Origin: Ensifer adhaerens
GTDB lineage: Bacteria; Pseudomonadota; Alphaproteobacteria; Rhizobiales; Rhizobiaceae
Assembly: GCF_002940685.1 (NCBI RefSeq)
Contig: NZ_PNFP01000022.1
Location: forward strand, 1-64,000
Length of the DNA: 64,000 nt
Reading direction: 5' to 3'
The translations under genes and the position numbers were made by a program. The notes below the pieces were generated by a model that was not told where the DNA came from, searched no databases, and worked only from the letters and a program-made list of their open reading frames with translations. Below, piece after piece: positions 63,965 through 64,000 of the stretch. Within the stretch, counting starts at the first letter, position 1. The number at the start of each line of letters is the position of its first letter.

Positions 63965-64000
63965 ATGAACGGCACGCCCCGCCTACTAACTCTTCTTGCC
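63965..64000 (+). CDS. Possible gene start cut by the right edge
   Basis: ATG at 63965 follows GGAGACC at a good distance and opens 12 codons (MNGTPRLLTLLA) before the window ends. Too little remains for a family call. It would be the next gene of the organosulfur operon. Confidence 0.4.
   Translation, partial: MNGTPRLLTLLA

Noticed and set aside
1-64000. tRNA, rRNA, CRISPR array, complete insertion sequence
   Set aside because: I looked for clover-leaf-type sequences, regular spacer repeats and transposase motifs and saw none. A covariance-model scan would be needed to exclude small RNAs.

Overview
The window looks like an accessory replicon, or an island-rich part of the genome, of a GC-rich alphaproteobacterium of the Rhizobiaceae (Ensifer/Sinorhizobium-like). 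The evidence is the rhizobial ectoine catabolism cluster, a rhizobial plasmid-type traACDG block with its oriT, many ABC-importer catabolic operons with local regulators, and a high G+C codon style. No rRNA, tRNA or CRISPR array was seen.

Layout. 1-294: frameshifted tail of a LysR gene. 443-13657: complete ectoine/hydroxyectoine uptake and degradation locus. It has doeD-doeC-asnC on the minus strand and enuR-ehuABCD-eutABC-doeA-doeB on the plus strand. Two near-identical 12-bp sites flank enuR and may be its operators. 13795-25600: mobile block. It holds an AAA/DUF4143 ATPase with a direct-repeat promoter, plasmid genes (DUF932, a 66-residue protein, DUF736, WGR), then traG-traD-traC facing traA across an oriT. 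Behind traA lie fragments of at least four unrelated genes. No mating-pair-formation genes are visible.

25668-31264 (minus): polar amino-acid-type ABC importer, GntR regulator, BtpA/SgcQ-like protein, ureidoglycolate-lyase-like protein and PfkB kinase, with a candidate operator just before the first gene. 31427-39270: a LysR regulator divergent from an operon of ureohydrolase, two SDRs, a polysaccharide-deacetylase-like hydrolase, a 56-residue membrane protein, an NCS1 permease and a GMC oxidoreductase. 39395-46915: a MocR regulator divergent from an ABC importer, a TIM-barrel enzyme and an inositol-phosphatase-like enzyme, with three phased AATTG repeats between them. 47232-49123: TetR regulator and FAD monooxygenase.

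49621-63896 is a sulfur-themed region. Its first half joins a sulfonate-type importer to a DUF971 protein, an AprA-like flavoprotein, a two-cluster ferredoxin and a HEAT-repeat protein. I know no described pathway for this set, and it is the best candidate here for a new system. A Crp/Fnr regulator separates it from a second half with two luciferase-like monooxygenases, an M20 deacylase, a GNAT, a fused permease-ATPase and a binding protein. That second set matches the Bacillus subtilis yxe/ytm logic for degrading S-modified cysteines (acetylate, oxidise, deacetylate). All functions come from reading the sequence; no database search was run.
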